NCBI RefSeq assembly: GCF_003646465.1
Contig: NZ_QZEX01000004.1
Span: 248,001 to 312,000 of the forward strand
Origin: Chachezhania antarctica
GTDB lineage: Bacteria; Pseudomonadota; Alphaproteobacteria; Rhodobacterales; Rhodobacteraceae
Reading direction: 5' to 3'
Length of the DNA stretch: 64,000 nucleotides
Positions 1 through 7,644 of this stretch are shown here, piece by piece; position 1 is the stretch's first letter; each line of letters starts with the position of its first letter. The translations under genes and the position numbers were made by a program. Below the pieces are notes generated by a model that saw only the letters and a list, made by a program, of their open reading frames with translations, was not told the DNA's origin and ran no database searches.

Positions 1-707
1 GGCGCGCCGCCGGGCATCTTGTAGCCCTTCGCGTCCCACGGTTTGACCAGATCGGCGTCCTTCGCCTCCAAGACCCACGCCTTGGCCGCCGCCATCGGAT
101 CGTCCGACACCTCGTCGATCAGACCGGCCTTCTTCGCCTTCTCGGGCGCAAGCATCTTGCCTTGCAGCAGGTATTCAGAGGCGCCCATCGCCCCCAGCTT
201 CCGCACCAGCCGCGTCGTGCCGCCCGCGCCGGGGAAAAGCCCCACCAGCACTTCCGGCAGCCCGATACGGGCCTTGGGATTGTCGGCCACGAAGATCCGG
301 TGACAGGCCAGCGGTAGTTCGAACCCGATGCCCGCCGCCGTGCCGGGCAGGACGGCCGCAACCGGCTTACCGCCCTTCTTGGATTTCGGATCCATCCCCG
401 CCAGTTCGATTTTCCGCAGCACCTTGTGCATGCCCATGATCGCGTCGAACAGGCCCTGCGCCGGGTTGTCGCCGGCCAGTTCGCTTGCGCGGCCCAGCTG
501 GTTCAGGTCCATCCCCCCGGCAAAGCTGCCATCCTTGCCGGACGTGATGACGATGCCTTTCACGGCCTCGTCGGCCAGAGCGTCGTCGACACAGCCATCA
601 AGCTCGGCCATGCCGTCGAAGCTCATCACGTTCATCGACTTTTCGGGGACGTCCCAGGTGATCACGGCGACGCCGTCGTCGCCCTTCTGCATGGTGAAAT
701 CGGTCAT
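1..707 (-). CDS. fadJ: FadJ-type 3-hydroxyacyl-CoA dehydrogenase / enoyl-CoA hydratase, N-terminal part (cut by window edge)
   Basis: About 235 N-terminal codons of a larger protein are visible, starting at the ATG at 707 (MTDFTMQKGDD) behind an AGGGAGAG ribosome site. The segment is a crotonase (enoyl-CoA hydratase) fold: a DGSFAGGMDL-like oxyanion region, then PGTAAGIGFELPLAC and a second conserved block, IGLPEVLVGLFPGAGGT. FadB/FadJ-type proteins carry an NAD-dependent 3-hydroxyacyl-CoA dehydrogenase half after this; here it lies outside the window. The role would be the hydration and second oxidation steps of beta-oxidation in the cytosol. It is the last visible gene of a minus-strand block with a thiolase and an acyl-CoA dehydrogenase, which supports this role. 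A lone hydratase cannot be excluded from the visible part. Confidence 0.85.
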   Translation of the reverse strand, partial: MTDFTMQKGDDGVAVITWDVPEKSMNVMSFDGMAELDGCVDDALADEAVKGIVITSGKDGSFAGGMDLNQLGRASELAGDNPAQGLFDAIMGMHKVLRKIELAGMDPKSKKGGKPVAAVLPGTAAGIGFELPLACHRIFVADNPKARIGLPEVLVGLFPGAGGTTRLVRKLGAMGASEYLLQGKMLAPEKAKKAGLIDEVSDDPMAAAKAWVLEAKDADLVKPWDAKGYKMPGGA

Positions 708-778
708 GTGCTCTCTCCCTTCCATGGGAAATTCAATCTGAAACCGGGACCGGACTGGCCCCGGCGAAAATTCTGCCG

Positions 779-1249
779 TCAGGCCGGATCCTCGATCGGG
801 CTGCCGTCCTTCCGCGTGAAACGGCCTTTGCCGTCGACGTCCGCCACCATCATGTCGATGTCGGAGTATTGGACAGTCTCGGTCGCGGTGTTGGTGCCGA
901 CGACGAAGAACGTGGCCTCACTGTCCGACCGGTTGATCAGGCAATGTCCGTCCTCGACCCCGGCGGGGAAGGCCGCGCAATCGCCCGGACCCATCGGCGT
1001 TTCGCCATCGTCCATGATCAGAACCATCTGGCCCGTCAGCACGATCAGGAACTCGTCCTGCCGCATGTGCCAGTGGCGCAGCGAAGACTGGGTTCCCGCC
1101 GGAACCGTGACGATATTGGCCCCGAACTGGGTGATGCCCCCGGCCGCGCCGACGCCCAGAACAGACCGTTCCGCCACCGCCGCCGCATAGCGCGCCGGGT
1201 AGCGGGAGCCTGTCCGGGCCTCGATTTCGCCAAGGTCCACCTTGCCCAT
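779..1249 (-). CDS. Cupin-domain protein
   Basis: This 156-residue single-domain cupin carries a full set of likely metal ligands: H59, H61 and E66 (HWHMRQDE) in the first motif and H102 in the second (PAGVEDGHCLINRS). The conserved turn PMGPGDCAAFPAG sits between them. The protein has no signal peptide, so it should be cytosolic. Its ATG meets the thiolase stop codon (1249), so the two are probably translationally coupled. The substrate is unknown; a small metal-dependent enzyme or a binding protein are both possible. Its position between a thiolase and a FadJ-type enzyme suggests, but does not prove, a link to acyl-CoA metabolism. Confidence 0.85.
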   Translation of the reverse strand: MGKVDLGEIEARTGSRYPARYAAAVAERSVLGVGAAGGITQFGANIVTVPAGTQSSLRHWHMRQDEFLIVLTGQMVLIMDDGETPMGPGDCAAFPAGVEDGHCLINRSDSEATFFVVGTNTATETVQYSDIDMMVADVDGKGRFTRKDGSPIEDPA

Positions 1250-2460
1250 CAGACCCGCTCGATGATCGTGGCGGCCCCCATGCCGGACGCGACGCAGAGC
1301 GTCGCCAGCCCGGTTTCCTTGTCCGATCGCTCCAGCTCATCCAGCAGCGTGCCGATGATCATGGCGCCGGTCGCGCCCAGCGGGTGGCCCATCGCGATGG
1401 CGCCGCCGTTGACGTTGACCTTGTCCATGTCGGCATCGAACGCCTGCTGGAACCGCAGCACGACCGAGGAGAACGCCTCGTTCACCTCGAACAGGTCGAT
1501 GTCCGAGAAGTTCATGCCCGACTCCGCCAGGATCTTCTGGGTCGTGGGCACGGGGCCCGTCAGCATGATCGTGGGATCGGTGCCAATCTTGGCGGTGGCC
1601 CGGATCCGCGCGCGGGGCTTCAGCCCGTATTCCTCGCCGAATTCCTTGTTGCCGATCAGCACGGCGGCCGAGCCATCGACGATGCCCGACGAGTTCCCGG
1701 CATGGTGGATGTGGTTGATCTTCTCAAGATGCGGGTACTTCAGCAGCGCCACCTTGTCGAAGCCCGGCATCTGCTCGCCCATCATCTGGAACGACGGGTT
1801 GAGCGAACCAAGGCTTTGCATGTCGGTCGAGGGGCGCATGTATTCGTCATGGTCCAGGATCGGGATGCCGTTCTGGTCGCGGATGGTGACGACGGACTTG
1901 GCGAACCGGCCTTCGTCCCACGCCTTCTTGGCACGGCGCTGGCTTTCCACGGCGAAGGCATCGGCCTGATCGCGGGTAATGTCGTATTCGGTGGCGATGA
2001 TATCGGCCGAAATGCCCTGCGGCACGAAATAGGTCTTCATGGCCACGGTCGGATCGACGGCAATCGCCGCCCCGTCCGAGCCCATGGCGACGCGGCCCAT
2101 CATCTCGACGCCCCCGGCGATATAGGCCTTGCCGGCGCCGCCCTTCACCTGGTTCGCGGCCAGGTTCACGGCTTCCATGCCGGAGGCGCAGAAACGGTTG
2201 ATGGCCAGCCCGGGGATGGATTCATCCAGATCTGATGCCAGCACGGCCGACCGCGCAAGGCAGCCGCCCTGTTCCATGACCTGGGTGACATTGCCCCAGA
2301 TCACGTCTTCGACGGCATGACCGTCGAGGTTGTTGCGCTCTTTCAGCGCGTTCAGGATCTCGGCCGACAGGCGCAGCGAAGTCACTTCGTGCAGCGCACC
2401 GTCCTTGCGGCCCTTGCCCCGCGGCGAGCGGATGGCGTCGTAGATATAGGCGTCGGTCAT
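1249..2460 (-). CDS. Acetyl-CoA C-acyltransferase (thiolase)
   Basis: This 403-residue thiolase cleaves 3-ketoacyl-CoA, the last step of beta-oxidation, or condenses acetyl-CoA. The nucleophile is C91 in NRFCASGMEA. The C-terminal motifs NGGAIAMGHPLGATG (catalytic His) and CVASGMGAA (second catalytic Cys, C389) are intact. The length is normal for the family. The ATG at 2460 has AAAGGACGG upstream. It lies downstream of a GST gene and upstream of a cupin gene on the same strand, in a beta-oxidation block. Degradative (FadA/FadI) and biosynthetic (PhaA/AtoB) types cannot be separated by eye; the neighbours favour the degradative type. Confidence 0.93.
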   Translation of the reverse strand: MTDAYIYDAIRSPRGKGRKDGALHEVTSLRLSAEILNALKERNNLDGHAVEDVIWGNVTQVMEQGGCLARSAVLASDLDESIPGLAINRFCASGMEAVNLAANQVKGGAGKAYIAGGVEMMGRVAMGSDGAAIAVDPTVAMKTYFVPQGISADIIATEYDITRDQADAFAVESQRRAKKAWDEGRFAKSVVTIRDQNGIPILDHDEYMRPSTDMQSLGSLNPSFQMMGEQMPGFDKVALLKYPHLEKINHIHHAGNSSGIVDGSAAVLIGNKEFGEEYGLKPRARIRATAKIGTDPTIMLTGPVPTTQKILAESGMNFSDIDLFEVNEAFSSVVLRFQQAFDADMDKVNVNGGAIAMGHPLGATGAMIIGTLLDELERSDKETGLATLCVASGMGAATIIERV

Positions 2461-2520
2461 GATGTCCGTCCTTTCTTCGAATGTTCGCCGCGAGGAAACG
2501 CGGCCCGATTCAGATCACTG

Positions 2521-3159
2521 TCAGACCCGGTCCGAAGGGTTGCCGGGCATCAGGTCATAAGGGGATTTCCAGCCGGGCAGATCCGAGATCCGCGTCAGCC
2601 AGGCATCGATGTTCGGGTAATCGGCCCGCTCGAACCCGAAGGGCTCGGGGTAATAGAGGTAGCAGCAGCACGACAGGTCGGACGCGGTCAGCCCGTCGCC
2701 CACGATCCAGTCGCGGCCTTCGAGGTGCTTGTCGAGGATCTGGTACGCGCCGGCATTGCGGCCCTTCAGGAATCCGATCACGTCGGGTGATCGCTTGTCC
2801 TCGGGAATGAAATTCTGGACGAAGCGGGCAGGGCCGATCATGGCGGAGAACTTGTTGTTGTCCCACAGGACCCAGCGCAGGATCTCGCGCTCTTCTGCCT
2901 TGTCCTTGCCGCCGAACTTGCCGGTCTTCTCGGCCAGGTAATCCAGGATCACACCCGACTGGGTCAGCGTCACGTCGCCATCGACCATCACCGGCACTTC
3001 GCCCATCTCGTTGACGGTCGACCGGTACTCCGGGCTGCGGGTCTCGCCGTTGAAGAAATCGACGAACACGGGCTCCCATTCGACACCGGCCAGCGTCAGG
3101 CCTAGGGCGACCTTGTAGGAATGGCCGCTTTCGCCGAAACAGTAGAGTTTGATGGTCAT
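2521..3159 (-). CDS. Glutathione S-transferase family protein
   Basis: This protein has about 212 residues: an N-terminal thioredoxin-like domain (MTIKLYCFGESGHSYKVAL, then the cis-Pro segment GEVPVMVDGDVTLTQSGVILDYL) and an all-helical C-terminal domain. The ATG at 3159 is preferred because GGGAGGG lies 8 nt upstream; a further ATG at 3189 lacks support. GSTs of this class conjugate or isomerise electrophiles with glutathione. A Ser in the FGESGHS segment is a candidate for activating glutathione. It sits between an acyl-CoA dehydrogenase and a thiolase. A role in acyl or aromatic catabolism is inferred from context only. Confidence 0.85.
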   Translation of the reverse strand: MTIKLYCFGESGHSYKVALGLTLAGVEWEPVFVDFFNGETRSPEYRSTVNEMGEVPVMVDGDVTLTQSGVILDYLAEKTGKFGGKDKAEEREILRWVLWDNNKFSAMIGPARFVQNFIPEDKRSPDVIGFLKGRNAGAYQILDKHLEGRDWIVGDGLTASDLSCCCYLYYPEPFGFERADYPNIDAWLTRISDLPGWKSPYDLMPGNPSDRV

Positions 3160-3320
3160 GAAATTGGCCCTCCCAGGCACCTGTCGCAATCGTTGGATTT
3201 GAGCATTTTCAGAAAGAAGAAAACCCGTAGGTGCCCTTCTGATAACCCAACATTAACGTTACCTGCGCCTTAATTTTACTACGGTACAGGCGGGAGCGCC
3301 GATGACCGTGAAAGGAGAAA

Positions 3321-3372
3321 CCCTGCTGCCTGGCCGAGTGCCGCCAAGCGAGATCGTGCTTCGGCAGCAGGG
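3321..3372. repeat. Inverted repeat, perfect 10-bp stem
   Basis: CCCTGCTGCC at 3321-3330 pairs perfectly with GGCAGCAGGG at 3363-3372, closing a 32-nt loop with only weak internal pairing. It lies in a non-coding gap, so it is not explained by codon constraint. Confidence 0.7.
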
Positions 3373-3399
3373 TGGACCCAAGGGCTTTCTTCTTTCTCC

Positions 3400-3418
3400 A
3401 AATACTCCCGCCGGAGGC
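3400..3418. repeat. Extragenic repeat, copy A
   Basis: AAATACTCCCGCCGGAGGC here is identical to 27552-27570. Both copies are preceded by a pyrimidine-rich CTTCTT-type run and both lie just beyond gene ends. From memory, similar short elements are scattered at gene ends across Rhodobacteraceae genomes. Confidence 0.75.
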
Positions 3419-3422
3419 ACCC

Positions 3423-3445
3423 GCCGGCCGCGACCTGCGGCCGGC
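3423..3445 (-). terminator. Candidate terminator hairpin after the acyl-CoA dehydrogenase
   Basis: GCCGGCCGC and GCGGCCGGC form a perfect 9-bp stem with a 5-nt loop, 15 nt beyond the stop codon at 3461. There is no U-tract directly after it, so it may act with another factor or serve as a 3' mRNA stabiliser. Confidence 0.55.
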
Positions 3446-3460
3446 AAGGATATCGCGCTA

Positions 3461-5242
3461 TCAGAAGTTGGCGGCGTCCAGCGCCATCACCGTGTCCGCG
3501 CCCGACTGGATGCGCGTCAGGTGCAGCGCGGTGGCGGGCAACTGGCGGGCCATGTAATAGCGCCCGGTGGCCAGCTTCGTCTCGAAAAACTCGGTATCGC
3601 CGGTGCCTTCCGCCAGCGCGGCCTTCGCCGCCTTGCCGATCTGCGCCCACATCAGGCCCAGGCAGACATGGCCGAACATGTGCATGAAGTCGTTCGAGCC
3701 AGAGAGCGCGTTGTTCGGGTTCGACATGCCGTTCTGCATGAAATACATGCCCGCGGCCTGAAGATCCTTCGAGGCCGCTTTTAGGGGTTCGAGGAACTCC
3801 TTGTCATAGGCGTCGTCCGACCCGCCGTTCTCCTTGATGAAATTCTTCACCAGGTCGAAGAAGGCCATCACGTGCTTGCCGCCGTCCTGCGCCAGTTTCC
3901 GGCCCACGAGGTCGAGCGCCTGAACGCCGTTCGCGCCTTCGTAGATCATCGCGATACGGGCGTCGCGCGTGTACTGCGACATGCCCCATTCCTCGATGTA
4001 GCCGTGCCCGCCATAGATCTGCTGGGCCTTCACGGTCATGTCGTATCCCTGATCCGTCAGGAAGCCCTTGATTACCGGAGTCATCAGCGAGACCAGCCCG
4101 TCGGCATCCTTGTCGCCCGCGCGGTGGGCCTTGTCGATCAGCGTGGCGCCCCACAGAATGAAGGCCCGCGCGCCTTCGGCGAAGCTCTTCTGGTCCATCA
4201 GCGCGCGGCGCACGTCGGGGTGCACGATGATCGGATCGGCCGGGCCGTCCGGGTTCTTCGCGCCCGTCACGTCGCGGCCCTGCAGCCGGTCCTTGGCGTA
4301 ATCGACAGCGTTCTGGTAGGCCGCATCGGCCTGTGCCAGGCCCTGCATGCCCACGCCCAGACGCGCTTCGTTCATCATCGTGAACATCGCGCGCATGCCC
4401 TTGTGCTCTTCGCCCAAGAGCCAGCCCTTGGCGCCGTCGTAGTTCATCACGCAGGTGGCATTGCCGTGAATGCCCATCTTCTCTTCCAGCTTGCCGCAGC
4501 TCACGCCGTTGCGCGCGCCCAGGGAGCCGTCCTCGTTCACAAGGAACTTCGGCACGATGAAGAGCGACACGCCCTTGATGCCGTCCGGGCCACCGGGGAT
4601 CTTGGCCAGCACGAGATGGATGATGTTGTCGGCCAGGTCGTGTTCGCCGGCCGAGATGAAGATCTTCTGCCCGGTCACCGAATAGGAGCCATCGTCCTGC
4701 GGCTCCGCCTTGGTGCGCATCATGCCCAGATCGGTGCCGCAATGCGGTTCGGTCAGGTTCATGGTGCCGGTCCAGTCGCAGGCGACCATCTTCGGCAGGT
4801 AGGTCTGCTTCTGGTCTTCGGACCCATGTGCCAGGATGGCCGAGGCCGCCCCATGGGTCAGGCCCTGGTACATCGTGAAGGCCTGGTTGGCGGCCGAGAA
4901 GAATTCGCCCACAGCGGAGGAGACGACCTGCGGCAGGTTCTGCCCGCCATATTCCTCGGGGAAGTCGATGCCCGACCAGCCGCCGGCCTTCATCTGTTCG
5001 AACGCGTCCTTGAAGCCCGTGGGCGTGCGGACGACCCCGTTTTCCAGCGTGCAGCCTTCGACGTCGCCGGTGGTGTTCAGAGGCTGAAGCACTTCGGAGG
5101 CAAGCTTGCCGGCTTCTTCCAGGATCGCGCCGGTGAAATCGGCCTCGAGATCGGCATAGCCCGGGATCTCGGCTTCAGAGACGTTCAGAACGTCGTGCAG
5201 CAGGAACTGGATGTCCTTGGTGGGGGCAATATAGCGTGGCAT
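3461..5242 (-). CDS. Acyl-CoA dehydrogenase, DmdC-like long type
   Basis: This 593-residue FAD enzyme oxidises an acyl-CoA to the enoyl-CoA. It has an N-terminal helical extension, the usual N, middle and central domains ([31 protein letters not shown]), and an extra C-terminal domain, as in the roughly 590-residue DmdC class (3-methylmercaptopropionyl-CoA dehydrogenase). The probable catalytic base is E435 in [19 protein letters not shown] recall Glu435 being reported for characterised DmdC proteins. GGAGG precedes the ATG. Roseobacters often encode several DmdC-like paralogues, so a fatty acyl-CoA substrate is as likely as a DMSP-derived one, and the thiolase and FadJ neighbours favour fatty acids. 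Confidence 0.9.
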   Translation of the reverse strand: MPRYIAPTKDIQFLLHDVLNVSEAEIPGYADLEADFTGAILEEAGKLASEVLQPLNTTGDVEGCTLENGVVRTPTGFKDAFEQMKAGGWSGIDFPEEYGGQNLPQVVSSAVGEFFSAANQAFTMYQGLTHGAASAILAHGSEDQKQTYLPKMVACDWTGTMNLTEPHCGTDLGMMRTKAEPQDDGSYSVTGQKIFISAGEHDLADNIIHLVLAKIPGGPDGIKGVSLFIVPKFLVNEDGSLGARNGVSCGKLEEKMGIHGNATCVMNYDGAKGWLLGEEHKGMRAMFTMMNEARLGVGMQGLAQADAAYQNAVDYAKDRLQGRDVTGAKNPDGPADPIIVHPDVRRALMDQKSFAEGARAFILWGATLIDKAHRAGDKDADGLVSLMTPVIKGFLTDQGYDMTVKAQQIYGGHGYIEEWGMSQYTRDARIAMIYEGANGVQALDLVGRKLAQDGGKHVMAFFDLVKNFIKENGGSDDAYDKEFLEPLKAASKDLQAAGMYFMQNGMSNPNNALSGSNDFMHMFGHVCLGLMWAQIGKAAKAALAEGTGDTEFFETKLATGRYYMARQLPATALHLTRIQSGADTVMALDAANF

Positions 5243-5321
5243 GGGTCACTCCTCCGTGACATGTGCTGTGCGAGGGGCGGCAGAGGCTCGCGGCCGCGAC
5301 TCGACATGATTCCCTGTTCGC

Positions 5322-5338
5322 CGGGCCGCAACGGCCCG
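5322..5338 (-). terminator. Candidate terminator hairpin between the merR gene and the acyl-CoA dehydrogenase
   Basis: CGGGCCG-CAA-CGGCCCG is a perfect 7-bp stem with a 3-nt loop in the 131-nt gap after the regulator's stop (5374). It could limit read-through from the regulator into the dehydrogenase gene. There is no strong U-tract. Confidence 0.45.
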
Positions 5339-5373
5339 ACGTCTGTTCAGGTGCTAAAAAGGGCAGGCTCCGC

Positions 5374-5976
5374 TTACGCGGCGCTGTCTTGTTCGTCGGC
5401 CTGCTGGGCTTTCAGGGTTTCAACCATGCCCTGACCCCAGGCCAGCTGTTCCTTCAGATCGTTGATCGTCCGGTCCAGCTCGTCCCGTTGCCGTTCCATG
5501 TCTGCCAGGCGGTCTTCCGCGATCCGGCAGGTATGCGACAGCTGCGTCAGCTGCTGGTCGCCCATGTGGTACAGTTCCAGAAGCTGGCGGATTTCCTCCA
5601 GCCGGAAGCCGAAGCGCTTGCCGCGCAGGATCAGCTTGAGCCGGCCCCGGTCGCGCCGGGTGAACAGCCGCTTCTGGCCTTCCCGGATCGGGAACAGGAG
5701 TTCCTTGGCCTCGTAGAAGCGCAATGTCCGGGGGGTGACCTCGAACGCATCGCTCATTTCGCGGATGGTCATCAGGTCACTGGGCAGGTCGGGGCTGTCG
5801 TCGTAGCTGCCGAGAGGACCGCGCTGGATGTGGCGGTCGGTGTCCTCGTCACCGCGCGCAGGCGCAGAAGACCGGGACATGAAACCCGGGATCGAGGCGA
5901 TGTCGGACTCGTCGCTGCCGCTGTCACGAAGGGCCGCGTCGTGAGAGTCATGTGAGGTGAATGTTCGTTCAGTCAT
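5374..5976 (-). CDS. MerR-family transcriptional regulator (longer paralogue)
   Basis: This 200-residue regulator has a non-conserved N-terminal tail of about 65 residues, then the MerR winged helix-turn-helix (LMTIREMSDAFEVTPRTLRFYEAKELLFP and the wing GQKRLFTRRDRGRLKLILRGKRFGF). A long dimerisation coiled coil follows, ending in a Gln/Glu/Asp-rich tail. There is no cysteine cluster, so metal sensing is unlikely. Its place at the head of an acyl-CoA degradation block, and a close relative next door, suggest it controls that block. The start is uncertain: the ATG at 5976 has a weak ribosome site and internal ATGs exist. Confidence 0.85.
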   Translation of the reverse strand: MTERTFTSHDSHDAALRDSGSDESDIASIPGFMSRSSAPARGDEDTDRHIQRGPLGSYDDSPDLPSDLMTIREMSDAFEVTPRTLRFYEAKELLFPIREGQKRLFTRRDRGRLKLILRGKRFGFRLEEIRQLLELYHMGDQQLTQLSHTCRIAEDRLADMERQRDELDRTINDLKEQLAWGQGMVETLKAQQADEQDSAA

Positions 5977-6023
5977 AGAGCTCGCGAATCTTTCTTCCTA
6001 CTGCGGCGCACTCAACCACATCC

Positions 6024-6056
6024 TTGACGTTTACGTAACCCCTACGTCGCGTAAAC
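6024..6056. promoter_or_regulatory. Candidate tandem MerR-type operator (ACGT dyads)
   Basis: TTGACGTTTACGTAA at 6024-6038 has the dyad core ACGT-TT-ACGT, and a second related site, TACGTCGCGTAAAC, follows at 6043-6056. The pair lies in the 83-nt gap upstream of the longer MerR gene. It resembles inverted-repeat operators I recall for LiuR-type MerR regulators of acyl-CoA catabolism; that likeness is from memory. Confidence 0.5.
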
Positions 6057-6059
6057 TTG

Positions 6060-6440
6060 TCAGGCGTCGGTGGAGGCCACGGATTTGGCGATTTCGGCGC
6101 GTGTGGCAGTCAGTTCGTCGATCGCTTCATCGATCTGGGCCCGCTGCTCGTTCAGCGCCACAAGCTGGCGGTCGGCCATTTCAAGGAAGGCCTGCGCCTG
6201 GACGTGGTTGTCCTGTTTTTCATAGAGCTCCAGCCATTGCCGGATCTCTTCAAGCTGGAAGCCGAACTTGCGACCCCGCAGGATGAGCTTCATCCGGACC
6301 CGTTCGCGCGCGCCGTAGTAGCGCGACCGACCCTCCCGGTCCGGGCTCAGAAGCTCAATGTACTCGTAATAGCGCAACGTGCGCGGGGTCACATCGAACT
6401 CTGCGCACATTTCCTTGAACGTCAGGCGCGTGTCCGACAT
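6060..6440 (-). CDS. MerR-family transcriptional regulator (short paralogue)
   Basis: This 126-residue protein has the MerR winged helix-turn-helix at its N-terminus (LTFKEMCAEFDVTPRTLRYYEYIELLSP, wing GRSRYYGARERVRMKLILRGRKFGF), then a coiled-coil dimerisation helix. It closely resembles the neighbouring 200-residue regulator through the DNA-binding domain but lacks its N-terminal tail. GGGAGGG precedes the ATG at 6440. No effector domain or metal-binding cysteines are present. It is divergent from the thioesterase genes at 6632, so it may control those, the leftward block, or both. Confidence 0.88.
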   Translation of the reverse strand: MSDTRLTFKEMCAEFDVTPRTLRYYEYIELLSPDREGRSRYYGARERVRMKLILRGRKFGFQLEEIRQWLELYEKQDNHVQAQAFLEMADRQLVALNEQRAQIDEAIDELTATRAEIAKSVASTDA

Positions 6441-6631
6441 GCGTATCCCTCCCGTCTCGCCGGGAACCTATGCCCTCATGCGCCGGTGTGCAACAAGCGG
6501 CTTGCAACATTAGCAAGGGTCCTGACATCGGTCCGGTTCACGCGGCGTCGCGGCCGGGCGGGCGGCCTTGCCGGCAGCGGGCCGGACGCGCATAAAGACC
6601 GCAAACCGGCCGCATTGCGGAGGATTTCGCC

Positions 6632-7051
6632 GTGGACAAAGAACAGTTCTTCAAAACCTACATCGGCGCCATCGCCCATTGCAGCGACATGAACATGCGG
6701 TTCATCGACGTCGGAGAGGGCTGGGCCGAGATGGGCCTGCCCTATGACACGCGCTTCGTGGGCGATCCGAAAACCGGTGTGATCCATGGCGGCGCGCTTT
6801 CGGCGCTGATGGACAGTTGCTGCGGCGCCGCGGTGCTGAACCATCCGGCCGGACATGGCGGGACGGCCACGATCGGGCTGCGCATCGACCATCTGCGCGC
6901 GGCCACCCCGGGGCAGGAGATCACGGTCCGCGCGACTTGCTATCACGCCACGCGGTCGGTGGCCTTCGTGCGGGCAACGGCCCATGACGACGACACCGAA
7001 ACCCCCGTGGCCACCGCGGCCGGCACCTTCACGATCGAGGCCAAGACATGA
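6632..7051 (+). CDS. PaaI-family (hotdog) thioesterase
   Basis: This 139-residue hotdog-fold protein probably hydrolyses acyl-CoA or aryl-CoA thioesters. The family signature is visible in TGVIHGGALSALMDSCCGAAV and TATIGLRIDHLRAATPGQEITVRA. Translation starts at a GTG (6632) behind GCGGAGG; no better ATG lies upstream. The stop overlaps the start of the next thioesterase gene in an ATGA arrangement, so the two are coupled. Next to a MerR-regulated acyl-CoA block, it may recycle free CoA, but this is inferred. Confidence 0.88.
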   Translation: MDKEQFFKTYIGAIAHCSDMNMRFIDVGEGWAEMGLPYDTRFVGDPKTGVIHGGALSALMDSCCGAAVLNHPAGHGGTATIGLRIDHLRAATPGQEITVRATCYHATRSVAFVRATAHDDDTETPVATAAGTFTIEAKT

Positions 7052-7644
7052 GCGCGAAACGCCCCGAACCCGTGCAGGTGGTCAAGCAACGGCGTGACGC
7101 GGCGCTGGCGGCGCTTGTGGAGAGTGTGCCTTACACCAAGTTTCTTGGCATCAGTTTCGACCGCCGGGGTGATGAGTTGACGGGCGTTCTGCATTTCCGC
7201 GACGGGCTGATCGGCAACCCGTGGCTGCCGGCACTCCATGGAGGTGCGACGGCCGCGTTTCTGGAGGTGACGGCGGCGATATCGCTCTGCTGGTCGCATC
7301 TGTGGGCCGATATCGAAAGCGGGGCCATCGACCCGGAAAACCTGAACGCGGATGACATGCCGCGGATGCCCAAGACCATCGACATCACGGTGGATTACCT
7401 GCGGTCCGGCCTGCCGCGCGATGCCTATGCGCGGGCGCGGATCAACCGGCAGGGGCGACGCTATGCGTCGGTGCATGTCGAAGCGTGGCAGGACAATCGC
7501 GCGCGGCTGTTCGCGCAGGCGACGGGGCATTTCCTGATGCCGCCGCAGGCCAGCGTGTCCGTGCCGGATGCCGACCGGCCGAACCTGTTCGCCAAGCTGG
7601 AAGAAGCGTCGAAAAGCCAGGGCGGGTCCGGCACGGATGACTGA
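7048..7644 (+). CDS. PaaI-family thioesterase, second copy
   Basis: This 198-residue hotdog protein is coupled to the preceding thioesterase by a 4-nt overlap. Conserved blocks are LIGNPWLPALHGGATAAFLEVTAAI and DITVDYLRSGLPRDAYARARI. An insertion near LWADIESGAIDPENLNADDMPRMPK separates the two halves and is absent from the upstream copy. It probably hydrolyses acyl-CoA thioesters in the cytosol. The two adjacent homologues may form a heteromeric enzyme or differ in chain length; sequence alone cannot decide. Confidence 0.85.
   Translation: MSAKRPEPVQVVKQRRDAALAALVESVPYTKFLGISFDRRGDELTGVLHFRDGLIGNPWLPALHGGATAAFLEVTAAISLCWSHLWADIESGAIDPENLNADDMPRMPKTIDITVDYLRSGLPRDAYARARINRQGRRYASVHVEAWQDNRARLFAQATGHFLMPPQASVSVPDADRPNLFAKLEEASKSQGGSGTDD

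Larger units (their letters stand above)
3160..3460. other. Intergenic region gst / acyl-CoA dehydrogenase, with hairpins and a repeat
   Basis: This gene-free stretch lies after the stop of the acyl-CoA dehydrogenase (leftward) and before gst. Reading leftward it holds a GC-rich hairpin (3423-3445), a 19-nt sequence repeated elsewhere in the window (3400-3418), a second hairpin (3321-3372), and an AT-richer segment (3185-3295) with the 8-nt palindrome TAACGTTA. The AT-rich part is the likely promoter region for gst and the genes behind it, but no convincing -35/-10 pair was found. Confidence 0.6.

Noticed and set aside
3872-5434. A 520-codon plus-strand frame opposite the acyl-CoA dehydrogenase.
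   Set aside because: It is a shadow of a gene with an intact active site; it has no ribosome site or motif.
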